Position numbers and translations under genes: made by a program. A stretch of 13,073 nucleotides of DNA from an uncultured Eubacteriales bacterium. Lineage in GTDB: Bacteria > Bacillota > Clostridia > Oscillospirales > QAMX01. Numbering within the stretch: the stretch's first letter is position 1; the number at the start of each line of letters is the position of its first letter. The stretch covers positions 1 through 13,073 of the forward strand of contig URVL01000055.1 of NCBI GenBank assembly GCA_900551265.1. The letters run 5' to 3'. This document shows, piece by piece, positions 6,436 to 13,073 of the stretch. Below the pieces are notes generated by a model. The model searched no databases. It was not told the origin of the DNA and saw only the letters and a list, made by a program, of their open reading frames with translations.

Positions 6436-7422
6436 TTATTTCAATTTTAACATGGGATGATCTTTTTCGAAAAGTGTATCCCAATCGGCGACAAGTTTTG
6501 CAACCTCAAGACCGATATCGCCGATTGTTTTGTGATCTTCGGCAGAGAGTTCCCAGCCAAGAGCGCCAAGATTCTCCAATTGCTCGGTACGGCTGACCGC
6601 GCCAACAATTGCCGTCGTTATACCAGGGACACTGGTGACCCAATTGATTGCGGTTTGTACCAGAGATTTTTGATACTTTGCCCCAATGGCCCGAATCTTT
6701 TTTGCAGCTTCCACGGCTTTTGGAAACACTTCATCGGAAAAAAGAGGAATTACATTGTTTCTCTGATCGCCCTCGTCAAGCACCTTACCATCCAGGAAAC
6801 GGTCTGTAAGCAGGCCCTGTGCAATGGAACTGTACGTCATAACGCCGATTTGATGCTCTTTGCAAAATGGCAATAGCTCATTTTCAAGCTGATAACGCCA
6901 GAATAGGCTGTAACAGGGCTGAATAACATCCACCTGTGCATATTGGAGCGCGCGTTTTAGATGAGCGAGAGTATAATTGGAAACGCCGATAGCCCGAATC
7001 AGCCCCTCGTCTTTTAACTTATTCAACGCCTCCATATTTTCGCCGATTTCCACTTCGGGATTTGGCCAATGAACCAGGAACACGTCCACATAGTCAGTGT
7101 CAAGACGCTTTAAACACGCTTCTACAGTACTGCGGGCATTATCCTTGCGAAGGCCGCCGGCGGTCTGCTTTGACGAGATGATGATCTTTTCCCGGTCAAA
7201 ATCCTTGAGCGCCCGTCCAATCAGTTCTTCAGAATGCCCATGTCCATAAAATGCGGCAGAATCGACAAAATTAATGCCGTTTTCGAACGCACAGCGTATC
7301 ATATCAAGATACACTTCGTCCTCCTTTTTGCGTCCCCACTCAGAACCTCCGCCTGCCTCCCAGCTGCCGAGGGTCATCGGTGTAACCATGAGACCGGATT
7401 TGCCTAACTCTCTGTACTGCAT
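6436..7422 (-). CDS. Aldo/keto reductase
   Basis: The 328-residue protein is a full-length aldo/keto reductase with the (beta/alpha)8 barrel. These enzymes use NADPH to reduce carbonyl groups. The catalytic tetrad is complete: D54 and Y59 in NFVDSAAFYGHGHSEELIG, K85 in IISSK, and H118 in VFLVHWPNP. The cofactor-binding end is seen in GITTAIVGAVSRTEQLENLGA. The N-terminus MQYRELGKSGLMVTPMTLG is typical of the YhdN/IolS-like group found in Bacteria. The physiological substrate cannot be read from the sequence. ATG at 7420-7422 has GAGGGG seven bases before it. The gene stands alone, with its own promoter at 7526-7554 and a terminator on its 3' side. It sits at the border between the AT-rich mobile region and the GC-rich chromosome. 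Confidence 0.93.
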   Translation of the reverse strand: MQYRELGKSGLMVTPMTLGSWEAGGGSEWGRKKEDEVYLDMIRCAFENGINFVDSAAFYGHGHSEELIGRALKDFDREKIIISSKQTAGGLRKDNARSTVEACLKRLDTDYVDVFLVHWPNPEVEIGENMEALNKLKDEGLIRAIGVSNYTLAHLKRALQYAQVDVIQPCYSLFWRYQLENELLPFCKEHQIGVMTYSSIAQGLLTDRFLDGKVLDEGDQRNNVIPLFSDEVFPKAVEAAKKIRAIGAKYQKSLVQTAINWVTSVPGITTAIVGAVSRTEQLENLGALGWELSAEDHKTIGDIGLEVAKLVADWDTLFEKDHPMLKLK

Positions 7423-7729
7423 ACTGTTGCCCCTCTTTCTACAATTGTCTATTTCATTGCCTCTGCAATAAAAAGCCGTTCAAAAGTTGCGATTCCATAC
7501 ACATACGATAAATCGTTCTGTTTATAGTTTAACTTCTATCAGGGTGTTTGTCAAATTGAATATATCTGCAATAAATTTATCGAATTTTATTGTGTGTATT
7601 TTCGAATGACCTCATTTTGACAATCTACAAAAGAACGGAACAGGGAAATTTTATCTGTCATTTGAGAAAAGCGGTTTTCTACAATGTGTCTAGTTATAGC
7701 CGCGAATGCAGGTGACGAAGAACTGTGTT
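7423..7729. other. Intergenic region upstream of the AKR gene
   Basis: Besides the AKR promoter and a small palindrome (ACGAT-AA-ATCGT, 7505-7516) in its transcribed leader, this 307-base stretch has no gene, tRNA or repeat that I can support. A TTGACA on the plus strand at 7617-7622 has no matching -10 box. Confidence 0.5.
7526..7554 (-). promoter_or_regulatory. Predicted sigma-A promoter of the aldo/keto reductase gene
   Basis: A perfect TTGACA -35 box (7549-7554) lies 17 bases from TAAACT (7526-7531) on the minus strand. The leader is about 97 bases. The palindrome at 7505-7516 overlaps or closely follows the start of transcription and could be a repressor site. Confidence 0.7.
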
Positions 7730-7782
7730 AAAAACCAGAGCACAACGGGCGGAAATGTATAGTTCTGTCCGTTGTGCTCTGG
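7730..7782 (-). terminator. Strong intrinsic terminator of the G1PDH-methyltransferase operon
   Basis: A perfect 14-bp stem CCAGAGCACAACGG/CCGTTGTGCTCTGG (7735-7748 and 7769-7782) is followed on the minus strand by TTTTT. It lies about 10 bases after the methyltransferase stop codon. Confidence 0.88.
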
Positions 7783-7791
7783 TAAAAGGTG

Positions 7792-8919
7792 TTATTTTGC
7801 GGGGAAATACAGGTAAAGGCTACACTTAATCATACCATTATAAAGCCAGCGCTTCCGATTTGCACGGTGACCAAAAAATTTCTCAAATTCTTGGTCCGGC
7901 GTGATCACGCACACACGTTTGCCATCAAGCGTGCCCAGTGCGCGGCTCATGCCGCGGTAGAGCATATGTGCGGCCTCGGCGTTGCCCAGCCGTTCGCCGT
8001 ACGGCGGATTTGTTACGATCACGCCGCGAAAAGCGGACAGGTCAGACGCCGTTATATCTCCCACGGAAAAACGAATCATATCGGCAACGCCCGCGCGCCG
8101 GGCGTTTGCTTCGGCACGGCGGATACAGACAGGATCGATATCCCGCGCTTCTATCACTGCGGGTGACGGCATTTCCCTGGACCGCGCTTCCTCGCGTACG
8201 TGTTCCCACGCGGCGCGGCTGATAAAGGGGAATAACTGCGCATCAAACCGACGGTTGATGCCGGGCGCACGCCGGCGCGCTTTTAAGGCCGCTTCGATGG
8301 CAATGGTACCGCTGCCGCACAGGGGATCCAGGAAGTGCATGTTGCCATGAAAATGGGAGAGGTCCACCATTGCCGCCGCCAGCGTTTCGCGGATGGGGGC
8401 GACGCCGCCTTCCGTACGCCAGCCTCGTTTATAAAGTGGCGCACCGGTGGTGTCAATAAAGATATCCGCACGGTCGCGGACAATGGAAAACTGAATCTGA
8501 ACCGCCGGCCCGGATTCGTCGAGCCATGTTTCGTGACGTTTTGACGCCAAACGTTGTGCTACGGCCTTTTTGACGATGCGCTGACAGGCGGGAACGCTGG
8601 TCAGCTTGGCACGCAGGCTGTAACCCTTGACCGGAAACGCCATGCCCGGTGCAATATACTCCTCCCAGGGAATGCGCTGCACGCCGTCAAATAGCTTGTC
8701 AAAGCTGTCTGCCGGGAAGGAAGCCAGGCAAATTAAAATCCTCTCACAGTAGCGTGAATAGATGTTTGCACGGGCAAGCGTTTCCTCTCCACCCGTAAAG
8801 TACACGCGGCCGTCTTCGCAGCGCACATTTTCAAACCCCAGGCGGCGAAACTCACCGGCTGCAATACTCTCAACGCCGATCAGGCACGGCGCACAAAAGT
8901 CATACGTTTTCAATTGCAC
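7792..8919 (-). CDS. THUMP-domain class I SAM-dependent RNA methyltransferase (YpsC/RlmL-like)
   Basis: The 375-residue protein has a ferredoxin-like start and a THUMP RNA-binding domain (about 50-160, with ADIFIDTTGAPLYKRGWR). A Rossmann methyltransferase domain follows. Motif I is FLDPLCGSGTIAIEAA (197-211), and motif IV is TNPPYGERL (303-311), the N/D-PP-Y signature of enzymes that methylate an exocyclic amine. E. coli RlmL makes m2G2445 in 23S rRNA; B. subtilis YpsC is a homologue of this length. The rRNA target here is by analogy. The gene overlaps the end of the G1PDH gene. GTG at 8917-8919 gives a 10-base overlap with GAGG four bases ahead. TTG at 8911-8913 gives the classic 4-base TTGA overlap with ten-base spacing and is equally possible. 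Translational coupling is likely. Confidence 0.92.
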   Translation of the reverse strand: MQLKTYDFCAPCLIGVESIAAGEFRRLGFENVRCEDGRVYFTGGEETLARANIYSRYCERILICLASFPADSFDKLFDGVQRIPWEEYIAPGMAFPVKGYSLRAKLTSVPACQRIVKKAVAQRLASKRHETWLDESGPAVQIQFSIVRDRADIFIDTTGAPLYKRGWRTEGGVAPIRETLAAAMVDLSHFHGNMHFLDPLCGSGTIAIEAALKARRRAPGINRRFDAQLFPFISRAAWEHVREEARSREMPSPAVIEARDIDPVCIRRAEANARRAGVADMIRFSVGDITASDLSAFRGVIVTNPPYGERLGNAEAAHMLYRGMSRALGTLDGKRVCVITPDQEFEKFFGHRANRKRWLYNGMIKCSLYLYFPAK

Positions 8920-10088
8920 AGTTCCTCAACGACGGAGTCGGCGTATTCGTCCAGCTTTCCCGCAGCCGCCGCATGCTTTAACATGGAGTATTGTGGACGT
9001 AAATGCATGGCCTCACGGATTGCCCGTGAAAAAAGTTCAGTGGAAATCCCGATTTCAGAAGGGCGTACGGGCGCGCCAACTTTTCGCAGCAGTTCCCGCA
9101 CGGTGTCTGCCGGCGGCGTTTCCAGATCTGTCAAGCCGTCGCGGCGTGCAAATTCGTAAAATCGCAGCATGGCAAGCTCCGCTACGCCGACGGACGCGCC
9201 GTGAAGCGGATAATCCCGCCCGTTTGCCACTGCGTCAATGTCACAGTAGTGCGCAATATGATGTTCACAGCCAGAGGCCGGGCGCGTAACGCCCGCCAAT
9301 CCCATCGCCATACCGGAAAGAATCAGCGCTTCCGTCAGTCTGCCGACGGCGGCCGGATCGCGAGCCGCCACGCCATCGGCAGAGGCGGCGCAGGCCTCAA
9401 GCGCACCGCGCATAAAATCAGAAATCAGTGCGCAGCGATATTCGCCGCGTTCCCGTTGACCGAGCTCCCAGTCTGCCAATGCCGTATATTTGCCCAACAC
9501 GTCGCCAAAGCCGGCGGCTATCATCTCGCGCGGCGCACGGCTCATGATATCCGTATCGGCGAAGATGGCGTCGGCGTAATGCGTATAAAAACTCAGCTTT
9601 GTGCCGCGGCAGACAATGGGAGAGGAACTGCCTGCATAACCGTCCATAGACGGTGCGGTGCAGACAATAAAGTACGGCAGACGAAGGCGTCCGCTGACAA
9701 GCCGCGTGATATCATTCAGTACGCCGGACCCGACTGCGATCAACAACCCGTAGTCCGCTTTTTCGTCCGAGGCCTCAAGAAACAGCCGCCCGACGGCAAA
9801 CGCATCCGGATGTAAGTGCTGGTCGGGAAAAACATAGGCGTCGGTATCCAGTCCGGCGCCCTTCAGCTGCTCCAGAACGGACTTGCCAAGTACTTCGAAT
9901 GTATGCACATCTGCAACAAGCAGAATACGCCGCGCGGCATAGGCCCGGGCCGCGCCGGCAACTTGTGACGATGCGCCGGGGCCGACGGCAAGCGTGCCTA
10001 TTTGAATGCGGTGCTCGTGTCCGCAGGCACAGGAAAAGGAAATATTCGTCAGCTCAGAAAGCGGACGGTGCAAAATATCGTGCGTCAT
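8910..10088 (-). CDS. egsA: sn-Glycerol-1-phosphate dehydrogenase (EgsA/AraM family)
   Basis: The 392-residue protein reduces dihydroxyacetone phosphate to sn-glycerol-1-phosphate with NAD(P)H, using a bound divalent metal. Archaea use this product for their lipids; B. subtilis AraM (about 394 residues) supplies it for heptaprenylglyceryl phosphate. Visible features are the dinucleotide loop AVGSGVLND (118-126), the family segment TAPSMDGYAGSSSPI (144-158) and metal ligands D196 (GFGDVLGKY), H276 (GCEHHIAHY) and H296 (PLHGASVG). The N-terminus carries SCACGHEH (19-26), a Cys/His cluster that could bind metal. ATG at 10086-10088 follows AAAGGAG with good spacing. It is the first gene of an operon with the methyltransferase. 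No prenyltransferase (PcrB) gene is visible here, so the use of the product is unknown. The gene is divergent from the ATPase-like gene. Confidence 0.93.
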   Translation of the reverse strand: MTHDILHRPLSELTNISFSCACGHEHRIQIGTLAVGPGASSQVAGAARAYAARRILLVADVHTFEVLGKSVLEQLKGAGLDTDAYVFPDQHLHPDAFAVGRLFLEASDEKADYGLLIAVGSGVLNDITRLVSGRLRLPYFIVCTAPSMDGYAGSSSPIVCRGTKLSFYTHYADAIFADTDIMSRAPREMIAAGFGDVLGKYTALADWELGQRERGEYRCALISDFMRGALEACAASADGVAARDPAAVGRLTEALILSGMAMGLAGVTRPASGCEHHIAHYCDIDAVANGRDYPLHGASVGVAELAMLRFYEFARRDGLTDLETPPADTVRELLRKVGAPVRPSEIGISTELFSRAIREAMHLRPQYSMLKHAAAAGKLDEYADSVVEELCN

Positions 10089-10132
10089 AAAGCGATCTCC
10101 TTTGGCTGGAAGTTATAAATTTCTCGAAATTC

Positions 10133-10161
10133 ATTATATCACAAATTTATTCCGGAAAATA
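10133..10161 (-). promoter_or_regulatory. Predicted promoter of the G1PDH operon
   Basis: A perfect TATAAT (10133-10138, within GTGATATAATG on the minus strand) lies 45 bases before the start codon. The -35 region (TATTTT near 10156-10161) is poor, so the promoter may need an activator or be weak. Confidence 0.5.
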
Positions 10162-10163
10162 GT

Positions 10164-10192
10164 TTGAAAACGAAAAAAGAGTATGGTATCAT
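10164..10192 (+). promoter_or_regulatory. Predicted sigma-A promoter of the P-type ATPase-like gene
   Basis: TTGAAA (10164-10169) and TATCAT (10187-10192) are separated by exactly 17 bases. Transcription would start near 10199, leaving an unusually long leader of about 140 bases. The promoter is back-to-back with that of the G1PDH operon. Confidence 0.65.
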
Positions 10193-10212
10193 AAAAAGTA
10201 GTATGTTCTGTA

Positions 10213-10244
10213 CGGAGAAGGGCGTCCTTATCCGGGCCTTTTTT
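10213..10244 (+). terminator. Attenuator-like hairpin in the ATPase-like gene leader
   Basis: The arms CGGAGAAGG (10213-10221) and CCTTATCCG (10226-10234) pair at 8 of 9 positions over a 4-base loop. They are followed by GGCC and then six T residues (10239-10244). It lies only about 15 bases after the predicted start of transcription and about 95 bases before the start codon. It could stop transcription early under some condition. The GGCC between stem and T-run weakens the fit to a classical terminator. Confidence 0.45.
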
Positions 10245-10338
10245 CGCAGCTTATGTGAACTTTTGATAAAGTGCCGTATGTTCGCGGCCTGACTATATCG
10301 GATCTTCATGTGATACGCTTGAATGGAGGATCGTTTTC

Positions 10339-13073
10339 ATGGCATGGTATGAAAAAAGCGTGGAAGAAACTATACGCGAGCTTGATACAAACGCGGCCGC
10401 CGGCATTTCCGCACGGGAAGCCGCCAACCGCCGCAAACGCTATGGTGTAAATGAAACCGTCAAAAAGCCCGACAGGCAGGTGGCGGCCGGAAGTATCAGC
10501 GGCATGATGGTATCTGCCGCTGTTTTGACCGCTGCCGCCGTGTTGTGCCTGCTGACAAGAGACTATATATCTGCCGCCGTGTTGTTTGGCAGCGCGTTGG
10601 TTACGGCAGGACTCAAGAGTTATTCTTTGGCCAAAATTCGCCGTGTCCTGACGTCGATTGCGGCGGTAACCGCACCAATGACGACTGTGGTGCGAGATGG
10701 AATCCCTGAAATTATTGAGACTTCGCTGCTGGTTCCCGGTGATTTGGTACAACTGCGCGCAGGCGATATTATAGGCGCCGATATGCGCCTTGTAGAGAGC
10801 ATTAACCTGGTTATGGACGAGAGCATCCTGCCCGGCGGATTCATGGGTGCGCCGAAAGATGCCGCTGCGGTTGCCGGAGAGGGGACGGATCTTTCCACAC
10901 ATCTCAACATGTGCTATACGGGTACGGTCGTGCGTTCCGGCAGTGGTCGTGCGGTTGTCGTTGCAACCGGAGGCGATATTGCGGCGCCGTTTGCCGTCCG
11001 GTCTCCCTACGAACACGAACGCCGCAGCATGTTAAACCGGACAATTGCCCGGCAAAACAAGAGGGCTGCCGTTGTTGGAATCATTTGCAGCGTTATTGTT
11101 TTGCTTTGCAGCCTGCTGGTACAGGCGATGAGCATTGAAAATTTAACGGGAACCATCCTGCTTGCCACTACGCTTGCGGTCTCCGCAATTCCCTCCAGCT
11201 TCTGTATTACGGAGGCTGCGCTTGCCGCCGCCGCGATCCGCCGCCTGGCCATGCAGGGTACTGTTGTAAAATCTCTTGACGCCATGGACAGGCTCTCGTC
11301 TGTCGACACCATCCTTGCGCAAAAAACGGGTGTGATCAGCTCTGATGAGATGACGGTTACCGCAGTCTGGACGGGTGGACACCTCATTGACGTGCGGGGC
11401 CGCGGCTATGCGCCGGATGGGCGTTTTTTGGATGCCGACGGGCATGAAATCGATGTCAGCCGAAACCGCAGCTTGGCGCTTACATTGATCGGCGGTGCGC
11501 TGTGCGGAGACTCGGATATCGAAGAACTTTCCGGGCGTTGGACCTATCGCGGAGATCCGACGGAGGCTGCGTTGGTGACACTGGCCGCCAAGGCCGGACT
11601 GATTCGCTCGGATGTTCTAGGAATGTTCCCGCGTGTAGCGGAATTTCCCTTTGAACCGGAACGCCGCCGTATGACGACCATCCATAAACGTGGCCGGCAG
11701 GCGGTTGCCTATACAAAGGGTGCGCCGGAACTTATCATTGCACGCTCCACCGCTATTCATTTGGATGGAGCGGCTTATACGCTGACCGACCGTACCAGAA
11801 AACAACTTCTTGAGGTTTCCCACCGTCTGGCTGAGCAGGGACTACGTATGATTGCCGTCGCTTACCGTGAGTTCCCCGAAATGCCGGCCCGCTTTGACGT
11901 GGACGAGATCGAGCGCGATTTGGTCTTTGCCGGGCTTTGCGGCGTTGAAAACCGTGCGACGCCAGAGTCTGTCTCTGCTTTTAACCTGTGTGCTGCCGCC
12001 GGTATCCGCACCGTAATTGTAACAGGAGATGACCCGGCGACCGCTTCCGATCTGGCCCTTTCCATGGGCATGTCCGGAGAAATTTTTGAAGGCGGCGCAA
12101 TTGACGCGATGCCTCTTGACGAACTCTGCGAAAAAATGCGGAAAGCGCGTGTCTGCGCGAACATTTCGCCGCTTGAAAAACGTGCAATCGTCACCGCACT
12201 GAAACACGCTGGCGGCACTGTCGCCGTCACAGGCACGCGCGCGTCCGATGCGCCGGCGCTTATGGCCGCAGATATAGGCGTGTCCGTGGGGGCCAATGCG
12301 CCCGAGCTTACGCGAGACAGCGCGGATATGGTGCTGGAGGATGCAGGATACGCGGATATTGTCCATGCGGTAGAAGAAAGCCGCCGTGGTTTTACGGCGT
12401 TGCGTTCCTATTGCGGGTTTGCTTTTCTCTGCTTGATGGCGCAGATGCTTTCCGTCTTTGCTCTGCTGGTTTCAACGCCGCCGGTTCAGTTTTCCATTTT
12501 GCACCTGGCCTGGTTAAATGTTTTTATGGCGTTAATTCCGGCGTTCGTCATTGCGAGTGAACCGGGGGAGCGGGATATCATGCGCCGTCCGCCACATGCC
12601 GCTGCGGCGCCCGCTTATGGCCGTCTTACGATTGTGTCGTCCTTTATTCAGGCGTTTTTCCCTACCATTCTGATTGTCGCCTCTTACTTTATTGCGCATA
12701 GTCGCGCGACTGCGGCCGGGCTTTCCGAGGCAGAGCTGGAAACGTATGCGAAGACGGCTTCCTTTATTACAATGACACTTTCACTGCTCGCGCTTGCGCA
12801 CTCCTGCCGTTCTGAACGCACAAGTTTAATCCGGCTCGGCGTATTTTCAAACCGCGCGCTTGTTGCCGTCACCCTGGGCGTTGCGGCAGTGCTGGTTGCC
12901 GCAGTTTATGTTCCTGTCTTCCATAACGTTTTTGCTACGACGGCCGTGGGTTTTGTTGAGTGGCTTATGGCAATCGGCGCAGCCGCGCTTTCTCTGCTGT
13001 GGAGTGAGTTATACAAAGGCCTGCTACGTCCCATCCTTGCACGTAGTATCCGGGTAAAGCGCATTGAGGTGAA
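10339..13073 (+). CDS. Catalytically degenerate P2-type cation ATPase homologue (pseudo-pump), runs off right edge
   Basis: 911 codons are open to the window edge. P2 calcium/cation pumps are about 870-920 residues, so the stop should be close. The N-terminal cation-ATPase domain (WYEKSVEETIREL), two membrane spans, an actuator domain, spans 3-4, the P and N domains and the C-terminal membrane block are all recognisable in order. Nucleotide-binding features remain: GDPTEA (405-410), FPFEPERRRM (436-445), TKGAPE (459-464) and VTGDDPATA (561-569). The catalytic residues do not. DKTGTLT is QKTGVIS (328-334, so the phosphorylated Asp is Q328), TGES is PGGF (165-168) and GDGVNDAP is GTRASDAP (632-639). 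In the membrane, IPEGLP is IPSSFC (284-289) and NLVTD is NVFMA (727-731). ATG at 10339 has GGAGG nine bases ahead. It cannot pump by the known phosphoenzyme cycle. It may bind ATP, and could serve as a sensor, partner or scaffold (inference). Confidence 0.9.
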   Translation, partial: MAWYEKSVEETIRELDTNAAAGISAREAANRRKRYGVNETVKKPDRQVAAGSISGMMVSAAVLTAAAVLCLLTRDYISAAVLFGSALVTAGLKSYSLAKIRRVLTSIAAVTAPMTTVVRDGIPEIIETSLLVPGDLVQLRAGDIIGADMRLVESINLVMDESILPGGFMGAPKDAAAVAGEGTDLSTHLNMCYTGTVVRSGSGRAVVVATGGDIAAPFAVRSPYEHERRSMLNRTIARQNKRAAVVGIICSVIVLLCSLLVQAMSIENLTGTILLATTLAVSAIPSSFCITEAALAAAAIRRLAMQGTVVKSLDAMDRLSSVDTILAQKTGVISSDEMTVTAVWTGGHLIDVRGRGYAPDGRFLDADGHEIDVSRNRSLALTLIGGALCGDSDIEELSGRWTYRGDPTEAALVTLAAKAGLIRSDVLGMFPRVAEFPFEPERRRMTTIHKRGRQAVAYTKGAPELIIARSTAIHLDGAAYTLTDRTRKQLLEVSHRLAEQGLRMIAVAYREFPEMPARFDVDEIERDLVFAGLCGVENRATPESVSAFNLCAAAGIRTVIVTGDDPATASDLALSMGMSGEIFEGGAIDAMPLDELCEKMRKARVCANISPLEKRAIVTALKHAGGTVAVTGTRASDAPALMAADIGVSVGANAPELTRDSADMVLEDAGYADIVHAVEESRRGFTALRSYCGFAFLCLMAQMLSVFALLVSTPPVQFSILHLAWLNVFMALIPAFVIASEPGERDIMRRPPHAAAAPAYGRLTIVSSFIQAFFPTILIVASYFIAHSRATAAGLSEAELETYAKTASFITMTLSLLALAHSCRSERTSLIRLGVFSNRALVAVTLGVAAVLVAAVYVPVFHNVFATTAVGFVEWLMAIGAAALSLLWSELYKGLLRPILARSIRVKRIEV

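Noticed and set aside
7617..7622. TTGACA on the plus strand as a possible promoter
   Set aside because: No acceptable -10 box lies 16-18 bases downstream and no plus-strand gene follows.
9201..9815. A 204-codon open frame on the plus strand opposite the G1P dehydrogenase gene
   Set aside because: It is antisense to a fully recognisable enzyme, has low-complexity Arg/Ala-rich content typical of GC-rich shadow frames, and lacks a ribosome site.
10306..11016. A 236-codon minus-strand frame opposite the start of the ATPase-like gene
   Set aside because: Its composition (many His, Arg, Gly, Gln) matches nothing and it mirrors the codon bias of the sense gene, which has clear domain content.
11293..11344. 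Possibility that the missing phosphorylation Asp results from a local frameshift or sequencing error
   Set aside because: The reading frame is continuous on both sides with aligned family residues, and independent motifs hundreds of codons apart are altered as well.

Overview
The window looks like a low-to-medium GC Gram-positive chromosome, probably a Clostridia/Oscillospirales-type gut bacterium. This is inferred from strong AGGAGG-type ribosome binding sites, TTG/GTG starts, sigma-A-type promoters and the gene families present; no taxonomic marker is visible. Two regions differ clearly in base composition. Positions 1 to about 6350 are AT-richer and look like a decayed mobile or accessory region. 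Positions about 7790 to 13073 are GC-richer and look like core chromosome. An aldo/keto reductase gene lies between them.

Left region, all genes on the minus strand. At the edge is a serine-recombinase fragment that has lost its catalytic-serine end (1-291). Next come an ECF-type sigma factor with a very long C-terminal extension (440-2041), an XRE-type regulator (2139-2906) and a tandem GNAT acetyltransferase with a truncated front (3089-3868). Last, in reverse transcription order, is a cassette of a small HTH protein, a NurA-like nuclease and a HerA-like ATPase. The HerA-like gene is cut off just after its P-loop and runs into the truncated GNAT gene, so a deletion or recombination scar lies near 3850. 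Upstream of the cassette (6120-6270) is a gene-free stretch with a perfect 20-bp palindrome and nested inverted repeats. It resembles a transfer origin of an integrative element. Two terminators bracket it.

Middle and right. An aldo/keto reductase (6436-7422) has its own TTGACA promoter. Then a two-gene minus-strand operon encodes sn-glycerol-1-phosphate dehydrogenase and a THUMP-domain RNA methyltransferase, with overlapping ends and a strong terminator at 7730-7782.

Divergent from that operon, on the plus strand, starts a large P2-type cation-ATPase-like protein (10339 to beyond the right edge). This is the main discovery. It keeps the full P-type ATPase layout and the nucleotide-binding motifs, but the phosphorylated aspartate of DKTGT is glutamine (QKTGV). 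The dephosphorylation motif TGES is PGGF, the GDGxNDxP hinge has lost its first Asp and its Asn, and the membrane ion-site residues (PEGLP; NxxTD) are gone. The frame is open over 911 codons. It therefore looks like a conserved pseudo-pump that may still bind ATP but can neither autophosphorylate nor transport by the known mechanism. Its leader carries an attenuator-like hairpin.
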